From positions 46,441,880 to 46,505,879 of the forward strand of contig CP141132.1 of the NCBI GenBank assembly GCA_035236585.1: DNA of 64,000 nucleotides, in the 5' to 3' direction. This DNA comes from Warburgia ugandensis. Lineage: Eukaryota; Streptophyta; Magnoliopsida; Canellales; Canellaceae. This document shows positions 47,581-59,329 of this stretch, one piece after another. Both the position numbers and the translations under genes were made by a program. Positions within the stretch are counted from its first letter, which is position 1. Each line of letters opens with the position of its first letter. The notes beneath the pieces are model-generated. The model searched no databases. It saw only the letters and a program-made list of their open reading frames with translations, and was not told the DNA's origin.

Positions 47581-48748
47581 CATTAAATCTCTGGGTTGAA
47601 AGATGTTAGTTCTGGGTTCAGAGATCAATGCCCTTACATAAACTACCCTAAGCTAAATGTCCTAATCTAAATGCTAACTCTCACTCAACATGATCTACAA
47701 TCAAATCCTAGTAAGCACTAATCTAGCAGTGACTTGATTATCTTTGTTTAGTGCATAAGTGGTAGCTTCTTAAACCTAAATCTAGATAGCTCCTCCTATT
47801 CAAATTTGACTACTGCTTACTAGTTAGGTTCTACTGAAAAGTGGTTAATACAATCCTTGTGTTAGGAGGCATTTAGACCTCAACTAACATCAACAGAAGG
47901 TGTGTAAAAATCACTTGGATTTTAAGACACCCATTATAACCACAGTGCTCAGAAGTCACTGGAGTAACAATAGATCACATCCTTCTAAAAAGGGTCCTAT
48001 GAGCTCAATACCCTAAGTCTCTTTCTACTTGATTTTAAATTAATGTTCAAGTGTTGGGACCATGGCATATAAGGATGTTGATTGATTCCTAGGTGGGCCA
48101 AGGCACTGGTGATGAAATCAAGGCTTATCTTATAAGGGTTCATGTGGGGCCCTTACTAGCATTATTTCCCATTCCACCATAAAGTTGTAAATATGCAATG
48201 CAATACAAAAGCAAACTAGTGCAACCTATGTGCTATCTAACCAAGGTTAGATAGGTGCTCTAATGCAGTAATCCTAAGTAAAGGAGAAAAATTATCAATG
48301 AATGATCCTAATATATATGAATTATACTAACATCCAAATGCAAATTATCCTAAAAATTGAGTGAGTGATACTCTCAATAAGGGTTCCGATGATGATCAAG
48401 TGCGAGCCACCATACCCCACACTTGCCCTGTATTATTACAACCCATTTAAAATTAAATAATAAAGAAATTTCAATTTACAATGGGCCTCACTACAAGTTT
48501 CACACAATCCTAATCTAAGAAAGCAATAAACCCTATTCTAAGATGATGAAGCCTTGGCCCAAAGGATCACTGCCACTCCTTTTCCAATTTTCCTCTCACA
48601 AAAATCAAAGAAATATGGTCAATATGAGGAAAATAACAACAAATGAAAAATATACAAAAATTATGAAAAAACCCTAATCTAATGCACCTTAAACCTAGAT
48701 TAGAAGAAAATAATCTGAAGTATAGAACAAAACACAATTTGTTGCAAC
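47581..48748 (-). other. Element C leader
   Basis: Non-coding stretch between primer site and gag. Bases 47820-48190 match the inverted leaders at 500-840 and 32400-32790 (aggcatttagacctcaa, gggtcctatgagctcaata). It serves as a useful yardstick for the leaders of the other elements. The 63-residue open frame at 48567-48758 is a shadow. Confidence 0.7.
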
Positions 48749-48766
48749 TCCTGAGCAATACTGCTA
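48749..48766 (-). other. Element C primer-binding site (very degenerate)
   Basis: The minus strand reads TAGCAGTATTGCTCAGGA between the LTR end and ttgcaac. About 10 of 18 bases match the tRNA-Asp-type site. It is called from position and from comparison with element B's better preserved site. Confidence 0.45.
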
Positions 48767-48772
48767 AAAATT

Positions 48773-50276
48773 TGTTGTTGTTTTAATTAAAACTCCCAAG
48801 TGCACCAATGATTTACAATATAGCACGCTAGTGAGGTCAATCCTACAAGGAGTTGAATTAATGTGATGTTAATGGTTCCTACTTTAAATTGTCTAACTTA
48901 ACCAAAATTCAAGTGATTTTTAACCTAAATTAAGAATGAAACTTAAAATATGAAATTATAAACTAAGAAAAATCAAGAAACTTGTTAAATGGGAAACTTT
49001 CCTAAAACATGCACTTCCTAAAATTAAAAATTTCTAATTTTATGACTTTCCTAAAGTGAAATTTCCCTAAAATGCAAATTTTTAACTTTCCTAAACATGA
49101 AATTAACAACTAGTCTATGGAAACACGCATTAAAAAACTAATTTTCTAATCAAACTAATTAAGTTGTAAACTGCTGAAATCTAACTACAATCAACAAGTG
49201 AATTAATGTGAAGATTACAACTAACACACAATGAAAGGAAAACTATCCAAGTATCATGCATGTAATCATGGAATGGTATACATGAGTCATTGGATATAAG
49301 TGGATCAAAGAAACTCTATTGAAAACCTAAGCATGCAATTCTACTCAAGTATTGGAGCATTCTAACAATCTAAATAGCCTCTTGAAAAGTCAAGTGAATA
49401 TGAATTGAATGGTGCTGGAAATTAATATAAACAATGCATGAAAAGAAATTCAAGCAATAAGGTAATTGAAACTTTTAATGAATAGCACATGTAGAACATG
49501 AATTTAATCACTTCTAAAGCATTCAAACATTGAAAACAAGTTTAATTAATTGCTAGTCATAAACATGAATTGAAAATTCCAATTAATCGCATTGAATCAC
49601 ATCCAAAGAGTCATCAACATAACATTCCATTCATGTAGTCCAAATCTAAAACTTAAATGTTGTTACAATGATGTTCCCTTAATCTCAATCACTCCTTAAT
49701 TACAAGACAAATTCTTTTTTAGTTGTTCCAATATTCACTCATGAACAAGTACACTTGAAATCAAAGGAAAATCCTATGCAAAACTAAGGCAACAATCCAA
49801 TGAAACTTAAGCAACCAAAGTTGGAAAATCAAGAGGGCTGAAAGAGAATAAAGATGCAACAAAAGTTAAAGGGAAAAACTAGATTCAATATGCCTTCCCT
49901 TGGCTGTCACTCCAAGGGAAAACCAGCCTTGAATCTTAGTTTTAAAGCAAGGATAGCTAAAGGAAAACAAACCAAAAGATGACATGAATAACACTAAGAT
50001 CAAACAAGAGAAGAGGGGGAATGAACCAACCCTTGAAGGAGAATCAAATGGCCTAAAACCAGGTATGGAATAGTTTGAAGAAGTTGCTCCCACCTTAGGA
50101 AAATAGTAGCATCACCTAAGCAATGGAAGTCCAAGACAAAGCAAAGAGAAAGAGTATCCAAGGAATAGGGCGTCTCCTTCCCAATGGGGGAAACATCTCC
50201 TTCCTAATTTATCCCTATAAGTTGTAACACATGGGTACTAATTGAGTGGTTTTGATGCAAAATTAAACACTTATGA
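48773..50276 (-). mobile_element. Element C 5' LTR (internally deleted)
   Basis: Partner of 37867-40509. It shares the end block next to 48773, the gagggctgaaagagaataaaga passage (49830 and 39039) and the start block (ttgtaacacatgggtactaa near 50222 and 40449). About 1 kb between TATA box region and start block is missing. The target duplication could not be verified: CTTTG precedes 37867, but the right edge is worn. Confidence 0.85.
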
Positions 50277-50938
50277 AGAATTCATTAAATTCCTAACTTT
50301 AACATGCTAATAGAACTGAGAAATAGGTCAAAATGTAAGAAATCAAAGTATTTTGGCCCCCTTTCATGATCAGATTTATAGGTAGATTTTAAAAAAACAT
50401 ATCAATTTTGGTAAACCACTGGTTTGTCTGATGTCTACAAGATATGCTTCAGTTAGTATTGATTTATACTACTAGGATACTAAAGGCATTCCATTATTTC
50501 ACAAGACCTTAGAGTAAAAAAGCGCAACCTTGGTGCATGAAGCTCCTATCCATGAGAGGTCTAATGAAGCGGCGAGCAACAAGGGTCTAAAGTACGTAGT
50601 CTTACCTTGTATTTTTGTAAGAGGTTGTTTCCACGCCTTTAACCCCTGACCTCAAGGTCACACAATGACAACTTTACCGCTGCACCAAAGCTCCCCATGA
50701 CTTCACTAGGCCTTGGAGTGTGAGTGTGTAAATATATAGCCAATGTATACATAATTGTTAGTTTTCAAGTAAATTGTAACCTAAATTACCATCCAAAAAT
50801 ATATTTTGGCTTCGAATCTCACGAGATATTCTTGACACTTGAAATGAAGCACTCAAAAAAGGGTAAAACTCTCATCAACATATGAGAAGAATAATGTTCT
50901 TCAAGTCCAAATTCACATTTATTTCATACCAAAGAATG
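50277..50938 (-). mobile_element. Element D post-pol region, left part
   Basis: From about 50700 it follows element C's post-pol region (gtgagtgtgtaaatatatagcc corresponds to 40855-40870). It continues across the CACTA insertion at 62633. Bases 50277-50497 are AT-rich and without clear match. An Au-type SINE sits at 50516-50701. Confidence 0.6.
50498..50719 (-). mobile_element. Au-type SINE with 18-bp target duplication
   Basis: The SINE spans 50516-50701, read on the minus strand. It starts GGGGAGCTTTGGTGCAGCGG, carries the polymerase III A box (50687-50672) and a worn B box (50651-50635, GGTCAGGGGTTAAAGGC), then GAAACAACCTCTT, AGACCCTTG and GGAGCTTCATGCACC, and ends in a T run. This is the layout of the Au SINE family of plants. 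Flanks TTCACAAGACCTTAGAGT (50498-50515) and TTCACTAGGCCTTGGAGT (50702-50719) match at 15 of 18 positions. It has no protein and depends on LINE machinery. Confidence 0.9.
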
Positions 50939-51390
50939 CACTACTACATAGGGGGCTTTTAAAGTTGGTTAAAAGTGATAATAGAAGTCGCCTAAAAAGT
51001 GATTTCTACTGAGCCGACTTGGAAAGTAGTCAACTTTTAAAGTTGTTTGAAAAACGAATTTAAATGTCACAAACATTTAAAGTCATTTTTTTTAAACAAC
51101 TTCAAAATTCTTACATTTTTAAAGTAACTTTTATAAAAACAATGTCTAAAGTCATCAACTTTAGAAGTCTTTTTTTTGTAAGCGACTTCAAAAGTCAACT
51201 ATATTTTAATTGACTTTTGAAGTTGCTTACAAAAAATGACTCTAAAGTTGATGACTTTAGAAGTCATTTTCAGATAAGTGACTTCAAAAGAATTTCATTT
51301 GGATGAACTTTTGAAGTCGTTTATATAAAAACGACTTCAAATGTTTCAACTTTTAAAGTCATTTTGTGAAAAATGACTTTAAAAATATTT
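50939..51390. repeat. CACTA left terminus and subterminal repeats
   Basis: About a dozen copies in both orientations of a motif around AAAGTC(A/G)TTT and its complement, often paired as hairpins (for example 51200-51240). Subterminal repeats of this kind are where TNPA-type proteins bind in En/Spm elements; binding here is inferred. Confidence 0.85.
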
Positions 51391-52380
51391 ATTTTTTCAA
51401 ATTTGTTTGCTTGCTCCACCTCTTGTATACAATGAATAACAAACACCTAATATTCAAACAATGTATATAAACATTAAGAACCTGTTTCCAAATAATGTTC
51501 CTCCACTACTTAATATACAATACCATGTATATATTAAAATACTTAAATCTCCACAAACATGAAAAACCAACAACCACTACAATGCATCCACATCTTAATT
51601 TATTGATACATTACCACCTGTGTATACATTGAATAACAAACATTCTATGCACCTTATACTTCAAACAATCTTTATAAACATGAAAAACCAAACATCATAC
51701 ACGCCTATTAACTTCAATCTCCACACACATTCCAAACCACCATCCACTACAATGCATCGACATCTTTCTTAATACACTACCACCTGTGTATACATCTAAT
51801 AACAAACATTATATACACTTGATACAAACAATCTTTATAAACATGAAAAACCAAACATCTAATACAACATGCATCCACTTCTTTCTTGATACCTGAATCA
51901 CTTTTAAAATATAACACCTAATACATCCATAATGGCAACAAAACATTCATACTCATCATTATCCATCCACATCTATCTTGAAAATAATTTATATAAGAAG
52001 CTACAACATATGCATTGTCTATGACATCCACATTCACTTCATTTATAAATCCATACGCATTCTAAGTAACCCTCTCATTCTTCATCTCATAAAAGTTATA
52101 TAATTCAACCTTCACATATTCACTTCATGTTCAAACTCCAAATTTACTTCATCCATACTCATTTATTCCCACACTCCAAATTTTCACTCATTCATTGCTT
52201 AAAATACAATATATATATATATATATTTCAAATAAAATAATAAAATCTAAAGGAACACACACAAGTCAATGAAAAAATACTTTATTATGTATTTCAAGTT
52301 CATGTAGTTACTCCAAGTAATCTAATTGAAACTCATTACATACTCAACCCATTCAGTTCATATTTCATTGAGATTTACTC
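51391..52380. other. CACTA non-coding spacer
   Basis: AT-rich sequence with recurring phrases such as aaacattaagaacc/aaacatgaaaaaccaa and tccacatctttcttgataca (51450-51900), a loose tandem array with period of roughly 130-150 bases. A TA run lies at 52209-52226. No gene is visible. Confidence 0.6.
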
Positions 52381-52511
52381 TAGAGTAATCTTCTTATTTT
52401 CCCACTTAGAAAGCATAGTATCCTGAAATACAACATATTTAATTAAGGATAAAACTTTTTAACTAGATCCATAAAAAGTGTGGAAAAATATAAGATTATT
52501 CAAAATAAAAA

Positions 52512-53560
52512 GTGTTCTACCTTTTTCAAATGGAAGATAGGAGTACAATCGAATATGAGGGTCCTTGCGTACCTCAGGACATAATACCTAGACTCCTAAT
52601 CAAATTGTTGTTTAGGGTACTGTGTAATAAGGACAACAAAAAAGAACTCATAATTATCATTTGTAGTAATGTAGGTTTAATTTGTGATAACTTAGAGCAA
52701 TTAACTGTTTCATGTACCTTGAAATTCTTCCACATGAGTTTTGGTGGTTGTAAAGTCTCGATCACTGTAGCCCATTCTCACCAAGTCCTACAAATTTAAA
52801 TTTCAAATGCATTATAGATTAATAACAAATTACTTATCTACACATAACACATAAAATAAATAAATACTTGGTTATTTATCATATCTGTGAGGGTAGGACG
52901 GATGTGCGCTCCACAAGAATAGAAAAAGAAAAGATGACCACCATGCACATCCAAAATGAGTAGCATCGAATGAGACCTATATAGATAGTCATATGGAATG
53001 TAGTGGAAGTTGAAAATCCCTAAGTAAAGAATAAATTGGAAAAAATAAGAAAATTAAAACTTACTTGCTATTGTAGGGAATCATTAAGCCTTGTCCTTGA
53101 GAGTAGCGAGAAAAGCTTGACAAAATAACCTGAATATGCCTCTAGATCAGCCATTGCTTCATCACTCCAAAAATGATGCCAAGGTCAAGGAATTGGGAAA
53201 GTGTACCCTCACCCTCAAAAAGGCTAGTAGCATCATTCAAGCTACATAAAATAAATAATTATTGCATATATCATTAAAATATAACATGTAATTAAATACC
53301 AAATGATTTACAAGTAAGTACACGCATATGCCCCATGTAGGAGACAATGTGAGGGTGTTCGAGCTGTAATAGGTCCTCTACCATAAGTGGCACTTCAACA
53401 ACGTCCTCAGTAAGCCTCCCCACTTGATTTGTATAGGATTGATTGCCATGTTGTCATTGATGAAACCATAGATTAACCTTAAGGATTGAGGCATGTTAGT
53501 GGGACTTCCACATGCTCCTGGGTAGGCTGCTGTCAAAGATGTAAAAATTTTCAGCTAAAT
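52512..53560 (-). pseudogene. Ulp1-like cysteine protease (C48) domain of CACTA
   Basis: Ulp1-type (peptidase C48) domains occur in some plant transposons, downstream of DNA-binding parts. Readable in exon-sized pieces: PTNMPQSLRLIYGF near 53490; HSMLLILDVHGG followed by FFYS near 52960-52900, in the place of the catalytic H-W and D-S motifs; and ESRYYVLRYARTLI near 52595-52555, in the place of E-C-G-Y-Y-V. If this alignment is right, His is kept but Asp is Tyr and the catalytic Cys is Ser. A 3' splice site (ttattacacag) precedes the last piece. Assignment rests on three short motifs, so it is moderate. Confidence 0.5.
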
Positions 53561-53569
53561 AATATTAAC

Positions 53570-54884
53570 CTATTCCATTGGTGCAGTAACCAAAGGTGAC
53601 ATTGGAATAACAGCCGATCTCGATGCCACATTTTGCTGCTCATTAATTGTATAGAGTTATTAAATAATTAAGTGAGGTCTTTAGCTAAAATATATTAATG
53701 AGGAAGGTAGTATGATGAGATACACACCGTGGACTCTATGGGAATGACTAGTGCCTTCAGCCAAGCAATATGATATGCAACTGCCTGCCCAATGGTTATA
53801 ATATTTTCCATTTCTAATGGGAATGGTTGGCAAGCATTAGCATTCAAAGCCATGGTAATGAACACCCGCTTAGTATGTGGTGGCATACTAATTCCGTACA
53901 AAAGGTTTGATTCATGCTCATATCATGAACCAACTAGAGAGGTTGAGATATAGAATTATTACAAAAGGACAATGAAAATTTATAATTTTGTCAATGTATA
54001 TACCTCCTAGGTAGGAATTTCCTTTTCCAAAGGAGGTGAATGTCCTTCATTATCTTCTTCAATTGGGGAATTGTAGCTCACATGTGATGGAGGTACAGTA
54101 GGGAGCATATTATGAGTAGGGGATGGAGTAACAATCATCAAACCTCCCTCACACATCTGTTTAACTATATCATACTTTATTTTTTCAATGAGCTCATTGT
54201 AGACTTACTCATCATCTTGAACTTTAGGTATATGTCCTCTACCAAAGAATTTAGAAGGAACAACACCTCAACCCATGCCTCTAACTTGACTACGGTGGTC
54301 GTGCTTATTGCCCATAGGCTCATACAAGATATCATCCTTGGCAGCCTTGTTGCTTAAAGTTCCTTCATAGCACTTTCTTAGGTAAGAATGTCCTACAAAA
54401 TTTAATTAGATAGACATGATCATTTCATATAATTAATTGCAAAAAAAAATATAGATAGGTGGAACTACTTACTATGCGCCAAGCAATTTGTGCAGCCATT
54501 TCATCTTCAAACTTGTTGCTAGTACGGCCCACTAAATGCACCATCTTCTAGAGGATGGAATGATCAATGGGTTCCGTAGTCCCAGTATACAACTATAATA
54601 GCATTAAATTGAATGGGATAAATTGTCACAAATGCTTACTTCGGTCTCTTCTAAACAAGCATAGCCCATCCTAGATAGGTGGTTCTACATATTTGTTTCA
54701 TACACCTTTCTTCCCCTTTCACTCTTCGCTTGCACATTTTTACATGCATGATCAAGTGCAATAATTGAATGTTATATGTAATTAAAAGAATGAAGTATCG
54801 TTTCTGCACATACCTCAAACTCAGTGAAGGTGTAGTTCTGTACAAATGCATTCCAAGCCTCCTGGTCAATGACATCAAAACCCC
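53570..54884 (-). pseudogene. TNPA-like protein (Transposase_24) of CACTA
   Basis: The second protein of CACTA elements, thought to bind the subterminal repeats. Pieces from 5' to 3': QEAWNAFVQNYTFTEFE (54880-54780), KGKKVYETNMW...MGYACLEETE-like sequence (54720-54640), DDILYEPMGNK and SQVRGMG (stop) GVVPSKFFGRG (54340-54235), KIKYDIVKQMCEGGL (54195-54150), and LYGISMPPHTKRVFITMALN through AVAYHIAWLKALVIP (53900-53740). These follow the Transposase_24 pattern including its R-V-R-G-x-G and late A-x-x-x-A-W motifs. The N-terminal part is lost at the junction with the insertion at 54885. Introns separate the pieces; at least one stop is present. Confidence 0.7.
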
Positions 54885-56693
54885 AAGACATCACATCGAG
54901 ACATCGCACGAAAATGGACCCTACGGGAGGGTCTCCGCTGGTGCATTCCGCATGCGACATCCCGACGAAACGTCCATCCTACAGTGTTGGTCCCAGGCAA
55001 CATGTTATCGTGTGCATGCTGGTGACGGGAGTGCGGCTATCACTCCGCCTAAACGATCAGGACTGTCCCACTAGGCCTAGATCAAATCTGGACCCTAAGA
55101 AAGACTGTGAACTTCTTTCTTCAATTTCAGAGTCATGTGAACTCCAAATCAAGATCAGAAAGAGGCTATGGAAAACATGTAATGTCTATTTTCTTTTGAA
55201 ATCATAAAATGGATAAAAATCTTCAAGAAACTTTCTGTTTTGAGGAAATAAACTTCTAATTTTCATGATCTTCAAGATCTGAGATGATCAGATCTTGGAG
55301 ATCTGATTTAATGATGAAATAATGTTGAAATAAAGTGATATCTATGATTTATTTTGACAGATCTAAGATAAATTGAGGAATCTACCCTTTATGGTAGAAA
55401 ACCCCTAAAAATACAAAGGGGCCCACTTGGTCAATGAGATCAAGCATGATCAAACCCTTTGGATGGGTTGTATGAATAGGATTATGATGAAATCTAGTGA
55501 GATCATGGATTAATTATGACAAAAACAAGTGGATATGATCTTTGGATCTTAATGAAGTAAAAGCCCTAAAAGTAATTAAAACCCTTAATCTAAAGGAAAA
55601 GATCTAAGATCTGAGATCTAATGGTTGGATCATAAGTAAAAGTTTCTAATAATATGAATTCAATTGGTTTTCTTGTCTTTTATTTGAGATAGAATTGTAA
55701 ATGTGGCTTATGTTATAAATTAGAAAGCATGATAGTGTAATTCTTAAATTTTAGCATGCTATCCTCTTAAATGTTATTAGATTGTTATAATAGGTTTGTA
55801 AATTTAATTATCTTAGGGCCATGTTAGTTTGAATTTAAGATTTAAGCATGATTCCATTAGATTACTAGTAAAATTTCATATATTTCATAACTTAGGATCA
55901 TGCTAGTTTAAGTATAGTTTTATTCCATTAGGTTAAGGTACATTCATAGGAAGCATGTTAGTATAAATGGTTGTTAAATTTATATTGGATTTATGCTTTA
56001 AAGTTTATGATTTAATTGTTGTCAAATTTTATTAGTAGATTCAATTGTTAAGAAGTTGTTGAGATATAATGAGCTTAAATCACCAAAAATGTAAACTAAT
56101 GGAATATAGAGATTCATGGACAATTAAGATGAGTGAATGACTTTGACTTAATATTAGTAAGGGCTATAGTTAGTAGGACAATATAAGGATTATCAAATCC
56201 TTGGCCCAAACTAGGAAAATAATAAACCCCATGAATGACATTTTAAATGTTCATGAATTTAATTAAAATCAATTAGAAAGAGTACTTATGGTTAAAATAC
56301 TCAAAGGAACCTTATGAAAGGTTGAGCTAAGGTCACTCTAGTGAATGCTGAGCTTGGTGGTTAAGGGGGTTCTCTAATAAAGCCTCGCTCTTATCCTAAT
56401 TCATTGTAAATGATGATCCCTAAGTTTGAAGTGAAATCCTATCCTCAATATAAGAATAGCAAAATACGAGGATGATGATATAAATAGACAAGACGTCTAA
56501 TAAGTAAAAATGTACTTTATATACAAGCAAGGAGGCTTGTGGTTTTTGTTTTAAATAAGCGTATGCTTGGAGATGCTATGCTAAGGGGTTATAAGGGTTT
56601 GGCCACCCGCTCTCCAAAATGTGATATATATGATGATACCATGCCCAAAGAGAGGCAAAATGTTGGGTGGGGCAATTATGGGAAGGCCACCAC

Positions 56694-56823
56694 TATGATG
56701 GTCTGTCTCCCCATATAAACATGACATAGATGATTTTCCACATTTGGTATCTGTGGAGTATGATGGTCTGTCTCCCCATATAGACATGACATAGATGATT
56801 TTCCACATTTAGTATGGGTGGAG
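56694..56823 (+). repeat. 65-bp tandem duplication
   Basis: Two adjacent copies (56694-56758 and 56759-56823) containing tatgatggtctgtctcccc and acatagatgattttccacat, differing at a few bases. The related LTR at 6318 has only one such unit, so the duplication is recent. Confidence 0.9.
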
Positions 56824-56924
56824 TATGAAAGTGGTTATCCAAGCACCCTAGTACGGATTAGACTGCAGTATAGTAGTCCTTTGAGTATTTTGCATTATGA
56901 TGCATGTCATAATGAGATGCTAAT

Positions 56925-57074
56925 ATTGCCCAAATAAGGGAGTATTTTCCCAGCAGAGTCTAGATGTTTTATCAACTCAGTATGGCTAAGAGTGATGATA
57001 CTACCCAAATGAGGGAGTATTTTCCAACAAAGTCTAGATGATTGATCAACTCAGTGTGTCTGAGTGTGACTATT
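56925..57074 (+). repeat. 75-bp tandem duplication
   Basis: Two copies about 75 bases apart containing gagggagtattttcc, agtctagatg and atcaactcagt. It lies just downstream of the 65-bp duplication within the same LTR half. Confidence 0.8.
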
Positions 57075-57274
57075 GATGTTTGAGATATTAACTCTTTTCA
57101 CAGTTTTGACTGTATATATCTCTATATGACATATATAGTATGTATGTGTAAGGATGTACATATATGACAAAGTAAAGAGATTGATCCATGAGTATGAATA
57201 ATGGGATTGTGAAGTATTAGGATTATACTATCAAATTATTATGCTTCTCGAATCCCCTACCAAGTATAGCTTGT

Positions 57275-57312
57275 TGAGATATTGTAAATGTTTGAATGTT
57301 TACAATATCTTA
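57275..57312 (+). promoter_or_regulatory. LTR hairpin, third copy
   Basis: TGAGATATTGTAAA (57275-57288) pairs with TTTACAATATCTTA (57299-57312); thirteen normal pairs and one that could be G-U in RNA. Homologous to the hairpin at 9586-9622. Confidence 0.65.
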
Positions 57313-57744
57313 GATACAAAAAAGGAGAATTAGGAGCTCCATACTTAAGAAGACTTGGAAGAATAATCAATCAAGGTATATCCCTTAAAGACATGTTTTT
57401 TTATTTAAGAGAATTGTATTATATTGGGAGTTTTTATTGTATGATGAGCTTTGAAATTTGGATTATGTAATTTGGACAAGTATTGTACTGATACCTAGGC
57501 TGTACTGTGAACCACTGGATGGATTCTGGAATTTAATAAAAGTATATTCCTTTAATGGAATTTTATCTTGTACAAAATTCTACTTATGTTATGTATGAAG
57601 TGATGACTTGGGTTTTCCAAATTAAGTTTTAAAGAAAAGAATTTATGCTACTTTGTTTTGTAAAAAAATTTTACTACTAAGGGCACCCTACCTTTGAAAA
57701 ATGTATTATAAAATGTGTTAAAAAACTCGAGTCGTCACATAATC

Positions 57745-58310
57745 CAAGGCCCAAATCTCTCTTATAGCCCCTTAATAAATATCACCTACCACTATTGGCC
57801 TATTATCCTTTAAACTTGAAAAGAATGTAGCATTGGCAACTAAGCTAACTCCACTATTCTATTGCACTTATGAGTTATCACAATCTTTCATGTAAAAGTA
57901 ATAACCATTGATGGTATATCCAGCATATTTTATTACTTCTGGTCGTGATCCCATCACCATCTAGCCCAAGGCTTATGATATACCATTGCTTGCAACTTCT
58001 CGCTGATCTTGGATCTGTGTATATTAAGTAAGCTTAAGTAAGATTAATATATACATACATATATATACATAATGTATTTTTTTAACTTAAGTGAGATTTC
58101 TTTCATTTTACCTTCTTACGCAGCCAATTATTGAAAGTGCAACAATGCTCAAATTGTAGTCACTTCTATTTCTTTGTGTAACTTGGATTCTTTCCCTTAA
58201 GTACATCCATGTGTTCACTCCATACACACACAAATTAATAAGTAATCATGGAAAATGTAATTAACCATCAGCAATTAAATTTTACATAAGTGCATGCATG
58301 CACGATCAAC
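57745..58310 (-). pseudogene. TNP2 C-terminal exons, DUF4216
   Basis: The last recognisable part of the TNP2 gene. Bases 58010-57745 read YAGYTINGYYFYMKDCDNS, then NSGVSLVANATFFSSLKDN, RPIVVGDIY and AIREIWALDY, the DUF4216 pattern found at the end of plant TNP2 proteins. A short exon at 58230-58140 (TWMYLRERIQ... IIGCVRR) links it to the DUF4218 part, with intron-like AT-rich sequence between. The domain is cut after IWALDY by the insertion ending at 57739, and its final strands are missing. Two stops are present. Confidence 0.75.
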
Positions 58311-58403
58311 TTACTCAATGTAAGGTTGGACATCATCAACATTTCGCAACACATAGATGCACTTGGTCTCATTCTTTATAGTTAACGGTCAATACACATC
58401 CAC

Positions 58404-59329
58404 TTGATAAAGGTTCACCAACCTTTGGATCATGAAATGCAACTAATTGTTTCTTTCTTAGGATTCCAATGGCATTCACTCTTGCTAAGTACTCTGTGCA
58501 AAACTCCACTGCTTCCTATGCAATATAACATTCAGCTATACACCCCTTTGGCCGGTTGTGTTTACGTACATACCCTTTTAAAATTTTCATGTAACTCTCA
58601 AACAGATATGTCCATCGCAAGTAAACTAGCCCACAAAGTCTAACCTCATCAATGAGGTGCACTGTTAAGTGTACCATGATGTCAAATAAGCATGGGGAAG
58701 ATTGTCTTAAGCTCATATAAAGTTGTCACTAGATGAATTTAAATTTCTTGTAATTTTGAAACATCAACCACCTTCTTGTATAAAGCATTAAAGAAGCAGC
58801 AGAATTTTATAATATCTCCCCTAACTTTGTCCAGTAACACAGAACGTATTTCTACTAGAGGTAGTTGTTTCATCAATGCATGGCAATCGTGGGACCTCAT
58901 TCCAAACAATTTTAGCTCTTCCATGGAAACAATGTTTTTAAAGTTTGAAGAGTAGCCATCTAGAACTTTGAGCTTGAATAAGGCTTTACACATTATTCTC
59001 CTCTCCTCTCTATGGAGAGTATAATTTGCCTTAGGGAGGTATGTTCCTCGATTGTCCCTATCCTCAGGGTGCAACCTCCTCTTTAAAACCATATTCATAA
59101 GACCCATTCGAGTTGCAAGTCCATCCTTTATTTTTCTTGGGATATTAAGCAAGGTACTAATCAAGCTTTCACACACATTCTTCTCAATGTGCATGACATC
59201 AAGCACATGGTGCATATGCAATGATTTCCAATATGGCAAATGAAAAAATATTGATTTCTTCTTCCAACAACTTCTACAATTACTGTCACCTACATGTTTA
59301 CTTGATTCCTTCATATTCTTTCCCCACAA
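58404..59329 (-). pseudogene. TNP2 transposase: end of catalytic domain and DUF4218
   Basis: The largest surviving open stretch of the transposon (58739-59329, 196 residues). It starts with the end of Transposase_21 (KKKSIFFHLPYWKSLHMHHV, then LDVMHIEKNVCESLISTLLN) and passes into DUF4218 (RTYLPKANYTL-like GTYLPKANYTL, then YSSNFKNIVSMEELKLFGMR and SHDCHALMKQLPLVEIRSVL). A second stretch (58516-58716) continues DUF4218 with LFDIMVHLTVHLIDEVRLCG and YMKILKGYVRKHNRPKGCIA. A frameshift near 58735 separates the two. Confidence 0.9.

Larger units (their letters stand above)
54885..57739 (+). mobile_element. Chimeric LTR-like insertion in CACTA genes
   Basis: The right part, 56540-57739, matches the 3' third of the solo LTR 6318-10016: ggtttggccaccc, then cctaccaagtatagcttgttg and the hairpin, ending CTCGAGTCGTCACA. 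The left part, 54885-56430, is the reverse complement of the Athila leader fragment at 540-2110. The left edge is approximate and no target duplication is found, although TAATC follows the right edge. The insertion joins the end of the TNP2 DUF4216 segment to the middle of the TNPA-like gene, so sequence was deleted. Confidence 0.65.

Noticed and set aside
50635..50696. Possible tRNA gene from A and B box sequences
   Set aside because: The sequence continues as an Au-type SINE and cannot fold into a tRNA cloverleaf; flanking duplication shows it is a SINE.
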